This document shows positions 1 through 10,074 of a stretch of 64,000 bases of DNA, piece by piece. Numbering within the stretch: the stretch's first letter is position 1; each line of letters begins with the position of its first letter. The notes under the pieces were generated by a model that worked only from the letters and a program-made list of their open reading frames with translations, was not told the DNA's origin and did not search any database. The position numbers were made by a program, and so were the translations under genes. The stretch spans positions 7,921,700 through 7,985,699 of the forward strand of contig JAJEKV010000050.1 in assembly GCA_021234155.1 (NCBI GenBank), read 5' to 3'. Origin of the DNA: Isoetes taiwanensis (taxonomy: Eukaryota > Streptophyta > Lycopodiopsida > Isoetales > Isoetaceae).

Positions 1-1690
1 TCATTGTACTTCGTTCCAGTTACGTATTGCTCCACACTTGCCCACCACTTAGGGTTTTAGTTGACTAGCCCAAAGGTGCTCGCCCGTTCTTGAGTCCCCA
101 AATTCAGATTAAACTTTTCCTTGACCCAGAGACCCCTCAACTTTGGGAGTCAGCCACGAGGAAGATGGTAGGCACAGGAAACAAAGCGGGGCACTTGCTA
201 AGCAGTCAGTCTGACCATCATGGACGGGGGAGAGTCATCCTCCATGAGAGAAGGAGGCTCGCGAGGCTAGGCTAAAGGCCCTCAGTGAGGTGACCCGTAG
301 GAAGGGATTAGTGCTCGAGACCACATAGGAACTCCTGCCTCGGCGGTGGAGATGCGTCAAGGAATGGAGGCTACTTGAGTGCTCGTGTGAAAGGGCTAAC
401 GATTGCACTTTGGGCAGCATAGCGATGGAGATGGAGTCTCATCCCATGTGCTCAAAGAAACCGTCAGTCGAGAAGAACCGTATCCGCAGACTTGGAGACC
501 CGCCTGTTTGCATGTGGAAGATGGCCTTGGCCTTGCACCACGTCGAGCGGCCCGGCCCGAGCCCCGAGGCGGAGGTCGGCCCGGCATGCTGGGCCCGCCC
601 TAGACTGCATGTTCATCTCTGGACACCATGACACGGGAGAGGGCCCAGCGCCCAATGCGAGGCGATGGTCACTGTTGTCTCGGCAGTCGAGAGGTAGGCG
701 GCCACCACCATAACCTGAGGCACAGTGCACTCTTGCGAACTGACCGGACCTGACTTGAGATCTTGAGTAAGATCGGAGCAATGGCCCGACCCTCGGCCTT
801 GTGTCTTGCGGGAAACAAAACAGCTCTCGCTACTGGGAGCACAGGCTCGGGGTTTGCAGGCAACCATCCGCAGTGAGCGGTCTCCCTCACAGGGTTCATA
901 GTCAGTGCTGACAGTGCAGGCAGGAGATAGCCAAGCGGCGAGGAGCTTTGCAAGGCATGCTCCAGGCTTCTGAGGGCGGAAGCGGCTCGGCCGCTATCAC
1001 TCCACCGGCCTCCGCAGCGGCGGCCACGCCCCGCCTGCTGCCCGCTCTCCGGCCCGCCACGCCATCCCGGCCACCTCCAGTCCTCCACGCCATCAGCCAC
1101 CACCACCACCCCAGCCTGAGACCGGCCTTACGCCCACCTTAGACCCTTGTTGGCCAGAACTCGAGGCCTTGTGAGCGGAGAGGCCACAATCGTAGTTCGA
1201 GGCATGCAGTTAAGCGAGGGAGAGTCTAGCCTGACTTGTCCGAACACACATTCTCGTCGGATGACATTCCGGGGCGATTCCATTTCTCGGCGGCCGGCAT
1301 GGGGCTCGGTGCCCGGGCCCGTGACGCATTGTCATATTCCGCGGTTGCGGATGCGGTGCGTGATGCCATGTGCGCCCGGGGCAGGATGTTGAAGGGACAT
1401 CCACTGTCGTGGGCCAGGGACTTCACACCCGTGCGGCGGGGAGAGCGCGGGCGGGGAGCTTATCGGTCGAGGCGTCCATGACGAGGGGCCGCGAAGTTGA
1501 ATTCGGCGGAGTGCACATTTCCGACAGCACTCTTTGCTGCGAGACCCCTTGACCCCAACCACGGTACAGCGGCCTACCGCCTGCTTCTACCGGCCCCCTT
1601 CTCCTGCTCCTACTCCACGCTCCCCACCATGACCCACGCCCTCGGGCTGGCCCATGTTCTTATTTGGACTTAGGTCCGGGACTTGAAGTC
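1..1690. other. GC-rich unassigned stretch
   Basis: Clearly richer in G and C than everything that follows, with CpG-rich patches around 950-1100 and 1290-1480. Open frames occur on both strands (the longest is 669-1109 minus), but they are the kind expected by chance in GC-rich DNA: no recognisable domain, no splice-site logic, low-complexity Arg/Gly/Pro/Trp content. It could be the GC-rich LTR or leader of a retrotransposon, or the flank of a gene beyond the left edge. No function is assigned. Confidence 0.3.
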
Positions 1691-2755
1691 CACCTTATGT
1701 ACTTGGTCCCATAACCCACGATTGGGTTAGTGAATGATCAAATTTTTCCTTCCTTCCTTCCATCAAACCAAGAAAATAGTTGGATTGTTTGTTATTCATT
1801 TAAAGTGCTTGGATTTCTCCGGTTGTAGTGTTTGTTATTGCATTTAAATTAAATTTAGTTCTCCATATTCAAGCGACTCATGACAACCCAACATTTTGTA
1901 GCGACGGATTTGGAAGCGGCTGGCCAGGAGGTTGACATGTGATACGAGGATATTGAAATGGAGCCATTGCATATCTTAAATGATGTATACACTACTACTA
2001 CAAAAATGGCCAAATGGCACAAAAGTAGCGTTTTTATACTCATACGGAGGCGAAACCTCGCATGCCATTATAACGTTGTCGCCTCCCAAATGACATAAAG
2101 TGACATGCTCGTAAAGGCAGACATAAATATCCTTTATTTTGTATGTGGGGTTGGATCTCATGTTTTCGATTCGTGATGTATTTTGTGGTTAAACATAACA
2201 TGAAATTTGCTTACGATTATCTATAGACACTTCATGTATGGATGCTGCTTATTCGATGGATGTGAGTATTTCTAGATATTGCTTAACCCATTTGCATACC
2301 CTTGTTAGAATAACACAATGCGGTTCTATTGTGTAATAGAACCGACATTCATGGATGAGGGCGTCCTCCTCACCAATTTCTTCATGCTCAAGCTCTCCTT
2401 CACATTGTGAACTTAGATCAGCTATTGATTTGGTAAAACCATTATGGCCCGATCATGTGAAGCAATGGTGATTGAGAAGATCCCATTTGGATACGCTCAC
2501 GGACAAAAATAGCGTGTGTCAAAGTGTTTTTTGTCTTTTGGGTGAATACTTAGCATCCTTAACTGAAGATGGATGGTGCTTAATTTGAGGATGGAGGTAC
2601 CTAGAGATCATCATAAATGTTTAAACGCAACAATTTCTACATTCCACTCTTTGAGGGGCTTTGGTGCCTCCATGAATTGACCTTTGTAGATTGTCTTTTG
2701 GACAACCATGTCAGCAGATTAGGCCCTAAGAACGTGACCATCCTTGTCCATCCTT
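1691..2755 (-). mobile_element. Probable internal remnant of a Ty1/copia element
   Basis: This stretch lies on the internal side of the primer binding site at 2756-2767, so on the minus strand its right part should be leader and gag of the element whose LTR is at 2768-3106. No intact gag frame is visible; the minus frame 2637-2879 crosses the LTR boundary and is not a gene. Around 1985-2110 there is a CTACTACAAAAA start followed by mixed repeats, which may be a small DNA-transposon end. No second LTR copy was found to the left, so the element is truncated. Confidence 0.35.
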
Positions 2756-2767
2756 GCTCGGATACCA
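2756..2767 (-). other. Primer binding site, tRNA-Met type
   Basis: Read on the minus strand the bases are TGGTATCCGAGC, one mismatch from TGGTATCAGAGC, the usual initiator-Met tRNA primer site of plant LTR retrotransposons. It abuts the LTR end at 2768 with no gap, so the LTR is the 5' LTR of a minus-strand element. Confidence 0.7.
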
Positions 2768-3106
2768 TGATAGAACTAGTGTAAAACCAACAAAAACCTC
2801 GCAAAATCGACTCAAGAGATAGAATGAAGAACAAGAACAACTCTATTGAGAAAAACAATAGGAAGTAATCTCTATACATTGTTTATTACATAGCAGTATA
2901 ATGAATAACCTTTGGTGAAGGACTAAGAATAGTGATCTCTTAGTTTAACCACCACACCCACTAGTCTGATTTAGGGTCGGTGCTCGGTCACTAACAAAGT
3001 TACGCCTTCTGTACATTTCAGCACCTCCTCATTGTCGTAAGCTAAGTCTTTGAACCTTTCAACATTCGGCCACATTATACTTAGTCATCATATTTATATT
3101 CCAACA
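2768..3106 (-). repeat. Ty1/copia-type 5' LTR, 339 bp
   Basis: On the minus strand it begins TGTTGGAATATAAATATGAT, a typical start of plant copia LTRs, and ends TTCTATCA directly before the primer binding site. Size and TG...CA ends fit the family. The second LTR was not found, so this is one end of a broken element. Confidence 0.75.
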
Positions 3107-4680
3107 AAAACCCTAGTGATAAGCCTTTGTCAAGGAGCTTCATATAGGCATGGTTTGACTCACGAATGTCATATGCTAGATGGGCATATAAACAAAGTCT
3201 AAAACCCTCGAAGAATAGCAAACTCCAAAACGAACTAAAGGACCACAAATGTGAACGGACAGAGGTCCATATTTGTCATGCAATGCCGATATGATGCCTC
3301 ATTTCGATGGAATTCTTGTTATGGGCTTGCAAAAACCAACAAAGACAATATCTATTTTTCCAAACTAAAAGCCAAGGAGGAAAAGGTCAAAGAAATTAAT
3401 TCCCAAAGAGGGTTGAAACATGAAAGAACAAGAGAAGGAGCACCAACAAGGCTTAATCCATACAAGAAGAAGCTCTTCCCCTGCATGGATTTGAAGAATC
3501 AAGGAGAGAAAATGTTGAGAGGAAGAAGCATGAAATGGAAACCAATGCGAAAGCCATACATTGAATGCTTAAACTCCAAAACAAAGAAGATCTCCACTCT
3601 TGTCGTAGAGGCCAGAGATCCATGTTTCCCCAAACAATGTTGATCATCCATCTCGGAAATCTCAATTCGATGGCTCGGATCAATGGAATAATCATTATGG
3701 ACTTATAAAACCAGTGAAACTCATGAATACTCATTGCACATTTATAGAACGCTCATTTTCACATCATGTGAATGGGTGATGTCTATTATTATCTAGTTCC
3801 CTCTTTTTTTTTAGTTTTCAATGCAGCATCCTTCAAGGGGCTTCATGCATCATTAGTTCCGTGTTCTACTATAAAAGATATTAAATCCTCCCTAAAATGT
3901 GATGGGGAAAAAAAAGAAAGCACCCAATGCTGAAAGAATCTATAAACAATGTACCTGATCTGCATATAGACCTTCTAGAGATGATCATATGAACTATGTA
4001 ACATGAAACACCAAACCTCCTCCAAATAGAAAATTATGCGTATGCAAAAAATTAAAGTAAAACTTATATAGACTTGCCACTAAAAATTGGAGTGCGAGGA
4101 TGTATACGAAGACAAAACGTTGCTAAAGAAAACAGATGAAGAAAAGTCTTTGGGGAGTATAAGATCTATGTATGGCACATTCCTATCAAAACATGCAGGC
4201 CAAATTGCATGCATGCTCATCAAAATCTTAAAAATTACAATTTGATCATACGGATCGATCAATTACGATGGGAATGGACTTATAAGGCGCTTATTGGAGT
4301 AAAGAATAGAAGCAAGACTACATTTAGTGATTAAAAAAGTATCAAAAAATACAGCCAGCGCTAGGTACTACAAAACTTATGTAATGTTTCAATAGATGTT
4401 AATTTTAAAAATTAATGCATTTTTTTAGTCTCTAGTAGGCTTTTTTGGATTGACCCCTATTAAGGGGCAATTCGTTAGGGAAATTAGGTTTGGGATCTTA
4501 AGAGCATAATATAGGCATATCTCATAATTTTGACAACCATTATTCTTGATTGTTTCATTGATTAATATTTTTGTATTTACCACATGAATATAAACCTAAG
4601 GTTTTTGGCTTTTGACGACAAAATCTTTTTATAAGCGATCAAAAAACTCATGCATTTTCCTGCTTGGCGATACCTGTGCG
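3107..4680. other. AT-rich intergenic DNA, no gene seen
   Basis: The plus frame 3251-3643 (130 residues) is the longest open frame here, but it is Lys/Glu-rich as expected from purine-rich DNA, has no recognisable domain and no good start context. Its opening part (around 3295-3340, 'cgatggaattcttgttatggg') recurs loosely near 3665-3720, hinting at a degenerate ~370 bp duplication. Nothing else could be supported. Confidence 0.35.
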
Positions 4681-5640
4681 GCGTTCGTTGCTCCTTATCT
4701 GGTGCATTACGCATATGGGGCTCGGAGTTTCAAATACCCTCACGCGACTCATGACTTAACATGAGGCCATTTACCTATCATCAGGCTCTTGATGGTGGTT
4801 AAAAACTTGACGAGGAAGAATAGACGTGTCATTCGTCCCCTCTCCCTCGGGACCTATCTAGCATGCGAAAGTGCATAAAACATAAGTACATAACATTACA
4901 TAATGTACATATCCACCTCGAAGGGTGGCTCACTATAACATAGCATCCAATCATCAAATAACAACAACATCAATAGAGAAAGGAAATCTACGAGGCTGGG
5001 AGGTAGTGAGGATTGGTGGCTTAGGTCTCAGGAGAGAGCAATGCAGGCAGAATGTAAATGCAGGCGACATAGAACATGTGAGGTAGTCCACTCCATCACG
5101 CCCCTCCACAGTAGCCTGCACTGCGGATAAATTTGAAAACTATTGGGGTTGTGGTACGTAACTTTCTTGGGTGCATGAACAGGAGGGACTTAAGTTGCAT
5201 CTCAGGTCAGATGAGGGCAGAGGGATCACTCCCCTCTAGAAATCCATGCTAGCTAGGCAAACTAGAGAGCCATACTGGGTCTGACTTAGCAGACCCATCA
5301 CCTAGGAGGTGTCGAGCCCATACCTTGCCCACACACGGTGGCAACTTCTCGAGCCTAGCCACAATGTTTACAGTGTCACTATGCACTTGAGGAGGATCAA
5401 CTCTGAGTTGGACAAATCTCCTTAACCTCCTGACGGTCGACCCTTCACCCACGGCCGAGGAATCCACGCAGTCTTGGGTCCTAAGGAGGTAATTCTAGGA
5501 GCATCATCTACAAAGGCTTTGGATTCTCTACCCTACCTTCCCAATACACAAGAGGAGTGCGCTGGCGAGGATAAATCATCATCCTCCATATGAACTTAAA
5601 ACACAAAATGACCTAATCATCTACCTAAACATACAAAAGT
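4681..5640. other. LTR-like non-coding DNA
   Basis: No convincing coding frame. Composition and short phrases (stretches such as 'gtggtacgtaa', 'cctgcactgcggata', CATAAGTACATAACATT) resemble long gypsy LTRs, and the 37.9-38.4 kb region has the same style. It may be a separate LTR relic or the far part of the G1 LTR. Confidence 0.3.
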
Positions 5641-6190
5641 TAGGCTCGTTAAGTTGAAATTTTGAGATCACACATCGAATCTAGAGATGCAGCTAGAGGC
5701 TAAGAAAAGATGCATTCGGCTCAAGGCCCGGTCAGCTGGCATTGCATGTTAGATCGATCATATACTAGATCAAATTGGCTTGCTCCCAATCCTCGAACAA
5801 CATCCATACTCTTGGGTCAGCTCGGAATGATCAAGGCTTCATGATCCGCTTGGCAAAGTGAGTTTCAGCAGTCTTTGAGTAGATGCCAGAATCGATTTGG
5901 TAGCGGTCTAATGTGAACTCTTGGAGGCTAGAATTTGAAGAAGCACTTTTAGGGTTCGGAACTCCTTTATCATGACACTTTTAGAGTTGGCATCTAAAGG
6001 GTCATTTAGGGTTAGTTATTAGCCCGCGTGAAAAGCGTGATTGTAGGCATATGTTAATGGTTCAGCGGTCATGTGTTTTTAGGGTAGGGTTCTATATGAT
6101 TTGCCGTATATGTCCACGGGTTGACATATGTCGATTGATGTAGCGGTATAATATACATATTCACATCGTAGATTATGCTGGAATGTCACA
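5641..6190 (-). repeat. 3' LTR (U3 side) of Ty3/gypsy element G1
   Basis: The minus-strand LTR starts TGTGACATTCCAGC at 6190, directly after a polypurine tract. The TGTGACA start is typical of plant chromovirus LTRs. The left limit is not visible because no partner LTR was found in the window; 5641 is a guess. Confidence 0.55.
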
Positions 6191-6201
6191 TTCTCCCCAC
6201 C
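6191..6201 (-). other. Polypurine tract of G1
   Basis: On the minus strand the bases read GGTGGGGAGAA and are followed at once by TGTGACA, the LTR start. This is the plus-strand priming site expected between the end of pol and the 3' LTR of a Ty3/gypsy element, and it fixes the element's orientation as minus. Confidence 0.75.
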
Positions 6202-7092
6202 TTGAGTTGATGCTATCTGCAGTATCATGTGTCTCCCTACCTTGGGAATCTGCATGATCCCTGTCGGATTTATTTGATGCAATTTCCAAAAAATTCTTTC
6301 AACTATTATATTTTGATCATTTTAATATCAAAGTTTTACAAAATTATAGCAAGGGGATTAATTAGACGCTGCTTTATCATGTCTTAAAATGTCATATGAA
6401 CCCTTTTTGTTTGCTTATGTATGTCTTTGCCAATCATACAGGTAGAAGCCCCTCACCTAACATTGTTTTTCTTTTTCGTTCTATTGGCCTGCAGGTCCAC
6501 ACTACGTTAGCATATTTTATTTTATATAAGATTGGTTATTAGGGAACCATCTATTTAATTATATTTAATTAACTAAATGAATGCAAGCATTGTGTCCCGA
6601 CGTAGGAAGAGGATACTTCTTCATCGTGGCCATGGAGACAAGCATCCTATCATGCCTAAATGATTCTAATACCTACTCCTTTCGTCATCCTTGGCGTGGA
6701 GGATGGATTCTTCCATGTAATGGCCATAGACTGAAGTTGCTTTCCTATCATGCATGGTCCTATATGATCTCCTATCTCTCAAGGTTTCTATTCCCGTCTC
6801 ATCGGAGAGTAGACTTTAGTCTACCTTCCACTCACCTATTGGTTTGATATCAACTATTTCTGTTACCAATTGGCCTTTGTATTGCTCCATAAATTGTGGA
6901 TACTGCTTTTTGAGATCTGATTGTAGTACCCACGTTGCATCTTCCAGAGGTAAGTGCTTCCATTTGACTAGGTATTGGAGAAATTACGACCTTTTTGTTT
7001 TCTTGTAGGATCTATCAAGGACTTCAGGAACAATCTCTAGTTGTTCATCGGTCATTTCTAGTAATACTAGAGTGTTCAATACTTCCTCTGGA

Positions 7093-7500
7093 TTAGGAAT
7101 GTATCTCTTTAGAAGACTTATGTGAAACATTTTGTGGATTTTCAAGTGTGCTAGTAAGTCCAATTTGTAGGATTGGCTTACCTACTCTTTCAATTATTTT
7201 AAATGGTCCAGCCCACCTTGGAACAAGCTCCTTGCAATTCCCCATGTGGAGCTTCACTTGTTTGACATTTATCTTTAGCCAAACGTTGTCTCCCACTTGG
7301 AACTCTCTTACGGTTCTGTGCTTGTCAGCTATGCTTTTCTATCGGCTTCTTGCTGCTAGGAGGTATCCTCGACCTAGCCACGACCAATTGTGCATGTCGG
7401 CTAACATGTTGTTGAGACTTCTATTTTAGACAGGTTGTGCCATTGGCGTTCCACATATTTATCGCCTTTTAGTATAAATGCATTGACCGCGTCACTATGA
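7093..7500 (-). pseudogene. G1 integrase C-terminal fragment
   Basis: The minus frame 7093-7296 begins MGDNVWLKINVKQ and contains PRWAGPFKIIERVGK. This matches the GDKVWL...P+WAGPFKVIERVG block of the C-terminal domain of plant Ty3/gypsy integrases, which precedes the 'HNVFHVSLL' segment (here degenerate, 'QNVSHKS'). Upstream on the minus strand (7300-7500) the expected 'AF...Q.NL..A...Q..YADKHR' helix is readable only with frameshifts. It is cut off from the integrase core at 12.12 kb by insertion N1. Confidence 0.8.
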
Positions 7501-9030
7501 ATGATAATAGCACATTAATTATTCATAAGCTAAGGATTAACTATGTTAATAATTAATCATTAAAATTGGAAACCTAACCTTAAACCCTAATTGATTTAAG
7601 AACCCAACCTAATATTAAAGGCTAAAATACCAAATTAGTTAATATTAGCCCAACCCGGTGCCACACAGCCCAAATCCCGATTAGGCGAGGAGTTACTAAC
7701 TTGGGACCCAAATTGGGGTTTTGTACCCCATTTGCTAATTCGATTTGGAGCCAGTGGAGATGAAGGAGGAGAGTCTTTGCTTTAACCACGAGAAGGCGTT
7801 AGATACGTTCGGCCGAAGGATGGGCAGGAGGATGGTGGAGCTAAGTATGGTTCGGTTAGTACATAGTTAGCTTAGTTGTGATTCTAGTAGGTTAGTGCCT
7901 CTGTCGAGGGCTTCTTTGCTTATCTCGATGATTATTAACCCTTGTTTACGATAGTTAAATTTGTTCTCAACTATTGAATATGCTCTGTGATGGATGGATG
8001 GATGGATGTATCTTTGGTAGTATATTTATTAGTCTTCGAGCAGGGATTAAGGGGGTAGAGACCTCTGTGGCCCATGTTATTAGTATGCTCTAAGTATCTT
8101 CCATGAGTACGTTAGTGCGGCACATTGCACAAGAGAGCCCACTTGGTCATAGATGCTATGAAATTAGCGGCAGCACCCGGACAAAGGAACAGAGTGGTGA
8201 AGTGGAGTGGGGTCTTGCACGGTATAAAGGCTCACCAGGACTCCTATGTGAGCTAGACCTGATAGCGGTCGCAGTAGAGGGCGGGTATGGAGTCACGACA
8301 CTCCTGGGTGGGAAGGTGTGACATTATGGGGCACCTTGCACTGAGTAGATTTAGAGGCGTGAATTAGGATGCGAGGGGTGTCGTACGTATTCTCTGCTTC
8401 GCCCATGGAGCCATGCCCGTGATTACGGAAGGGGGCGCTTCCGACACCGCCTCATCGGACGGGACTTCATGGACTGGAGTAGGCTCGGCGAGGGTGATAC
8501 CTCGAGCTTCGTCTCAGGAAGGCTATAAAGCGCCATGGCGTGAATTGACCCATCACCAAGTGTACGCAGGGAGGCGGGGATGGAGTGGACAACCCTAGCC
8601 AATGTTCTACACAGCCAGCGCCATGTCAAAGTGCATGCGCTGATCTCTTGAGGCCCTGGCCGTGGTCGATCCTCAACTGGAGATGCAGGCAGGGGTAGAA
8701 CCATGGGTTTGGGAGTGTTTTCTTAAGGATTTTAGATGCATATTCTTTGCGTTGGTATTTGGATGGATATGCCACGCTTCAGGTGGTTATTTATATGCTT
8801 GATTTATCTTGTGTGCTAACCCTTGTATTCAGCGCTTCCGCGTAGGAGCCCCATTGAAGAGTGGGCGAATGACCCTTCGTGTCAGCTTCTTTAGAGATCA
8901 TATTGCCGGAGTGGCTGGGAATGTGGAGAAAACGGAGGAGCCACTGCTCATGGCGAGTTAATTAGCCATGGGAGAGAAAGTCCCGATATGTATCTCACGT
9001 CAGAAGTCGTATATGTTAGGGGCGTCCGCA
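7501..9030 (+). repeat. N1 LTR copy A (5' LTR)
   Basis: About 1.5 kb; the start is uncertain (7500-7560). It shares long blocks with copy C: 'ttaatattagccaa' near 7640/10120, TTGGGGTTTTGTAC near 7712/10192, GATGGATGGATGGATG near 7990/10478, GGTGGGAAGGTGTGACATTA near 8308/11380, and the last ~300 bp (8725-9030 versus 11818-12118). The open frames at 8103-8321, 8413-8598 and 8423-8704 lie inside this non-coding repeat and are chance frames. Confidence 0.75.
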
Positions 9031-9031
9031 G

Positions 9032-9042
9032 TGGTATGAGCC
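9032..9042 (+). other. Primer binding site of N1
   Basis: TGGTATGAGCC sits one base after LTR copy A. It is the initiator-Met primer motif TGGTATCAGAGCC with a small internal deletion, and it sets the plus orientation of N1. Confidence 0.6.
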
Positions 9043-9610
9043 ATGATTTTTGGTGGACGGATCACTTAGCGGCCATATCTAACTCGTTAGACCGTTTAAG
9101 TAGAAGACCTCAATGTAGAAAAGTACACCAAATCCATAAGTGGGATGAGTTTGGCCTAAGTATGTGAGGATTAGACTGGGTAGAGGTAGAAAAAATCAAA
9201 ATTTTTAGGTGAAGAGTTATGTTGGGTTTTGGTGAGAATCACAGTCCACTCTTTAGGAGGAGCCATAGCTTTCTACAGGAAGCTTCGGATTAAACGGCGA
9301 TTTTTTGTTCCATTCGCGTCGGAACATCCTAGTGGCTTAGAACACCTTTTGGCCGGCCCTTAAAATGGGAAAACCAGAGAAAATCAAAATAAGGGCGCAC
9401 TTAGGTAAAAGCGGTTTTCTTTTAGGTCTAAACTCCAAAATCCCCAAGTCGCGGTTTGACCAAGCGTTGACTTTAAAAAATTCCTTTCCATGCGGTTTTG
9501 AACCGTAGGCCTCCACCTCCAACCCAACCTCTTTCCATTTTGCCAACTCTCTTTATGTAGAGATATATATGTTTATCCTTTGTTATACATATTTAATGTT
9601 GTTTTATCGG
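9043..9610 (+). other. Residual leader sequence of N1
   Basis: About 570 bp between the primer site and LTR copy B. No coding frame of note; the minus frame 9337-9546 has no recognisable domain. It contains 'gcggtttgaccaagcgttga', the style of LTR or leader DNA. No gag or pol was detected, so the internal region is almost entirely lost. Confidence 0.4.
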
Positions 9611-10074
9611 TTAGCGAGTTCTTTTAAGCAAAGGTACATCATGGGATTGAACCGATACGCACCCAAATAGCGCCATGTCAAGATTACATCTGTGATCTCT
9701 TAACGAGGCCCCCTGGCCGTCGGTGATCCTCAGCGAATTGAACCCGAGAGTAGAACCATGGGTTGGGGAATTGTTTTTCTTGGGATTTTTTAGATGCATA
9801 TTCTTTGCGTTGGTATTTGGATGGATATGCCACTTATGAGGTGGTTATTTATATGTGAATTTATGCTGTGTGCTAACCCTTGTATTCAGCACTAAAAGCG
9901 GCGGTAGAACCCCATTGAAGCGTGGGCGAATGACGCCGTGTCCTTCTTTTTCGGGCATCATATTATAGATGGTCGGAATAGGCGGGGAGAGGCAACTCAT
10001 GGCGAGTTAATTAAATACATGGGAGAATCCCGATATGTATCGATCGAGGTGCATTATATGTTGAGGAAATCACA
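9611..10074 (+). repeat. N1 LTR copy B, 3' part only
   Basis: From 'gcgccatgtcaagatta' to the end ('attatatgttgaggaaatcaca') it matches the last ~450 bp of copies A and C, including TTTAGATGCATATTCTTTGC and TGCTAACCCTTGTATTCAGC. It joins directly to the front part of copy C at ~10075, so two LTRs sit in tandem without an internal region. Confidence 0.7.

Noticed and set aside
669-1109. 146-codon open frame on the minus strand
   Set aside because: It lies in GC-rich DNA with several other overlapping frames on both strands, has a skewed Arg/Gly/Trp composition and no domain or splice context.
3251-3643. 130-codon plus frame, Lys/Glu-rich
   Set aside because: Composition follows purine-rich DNA; no domain, no promoter or exon structure, and the region contains degenerate repeats.
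8103-8704. Overlapping small frames on both strands
   Set aside because: They lie inside N1 LTR copy A, and the equivalent positions of copy C are disrupted; non-coding repeat.
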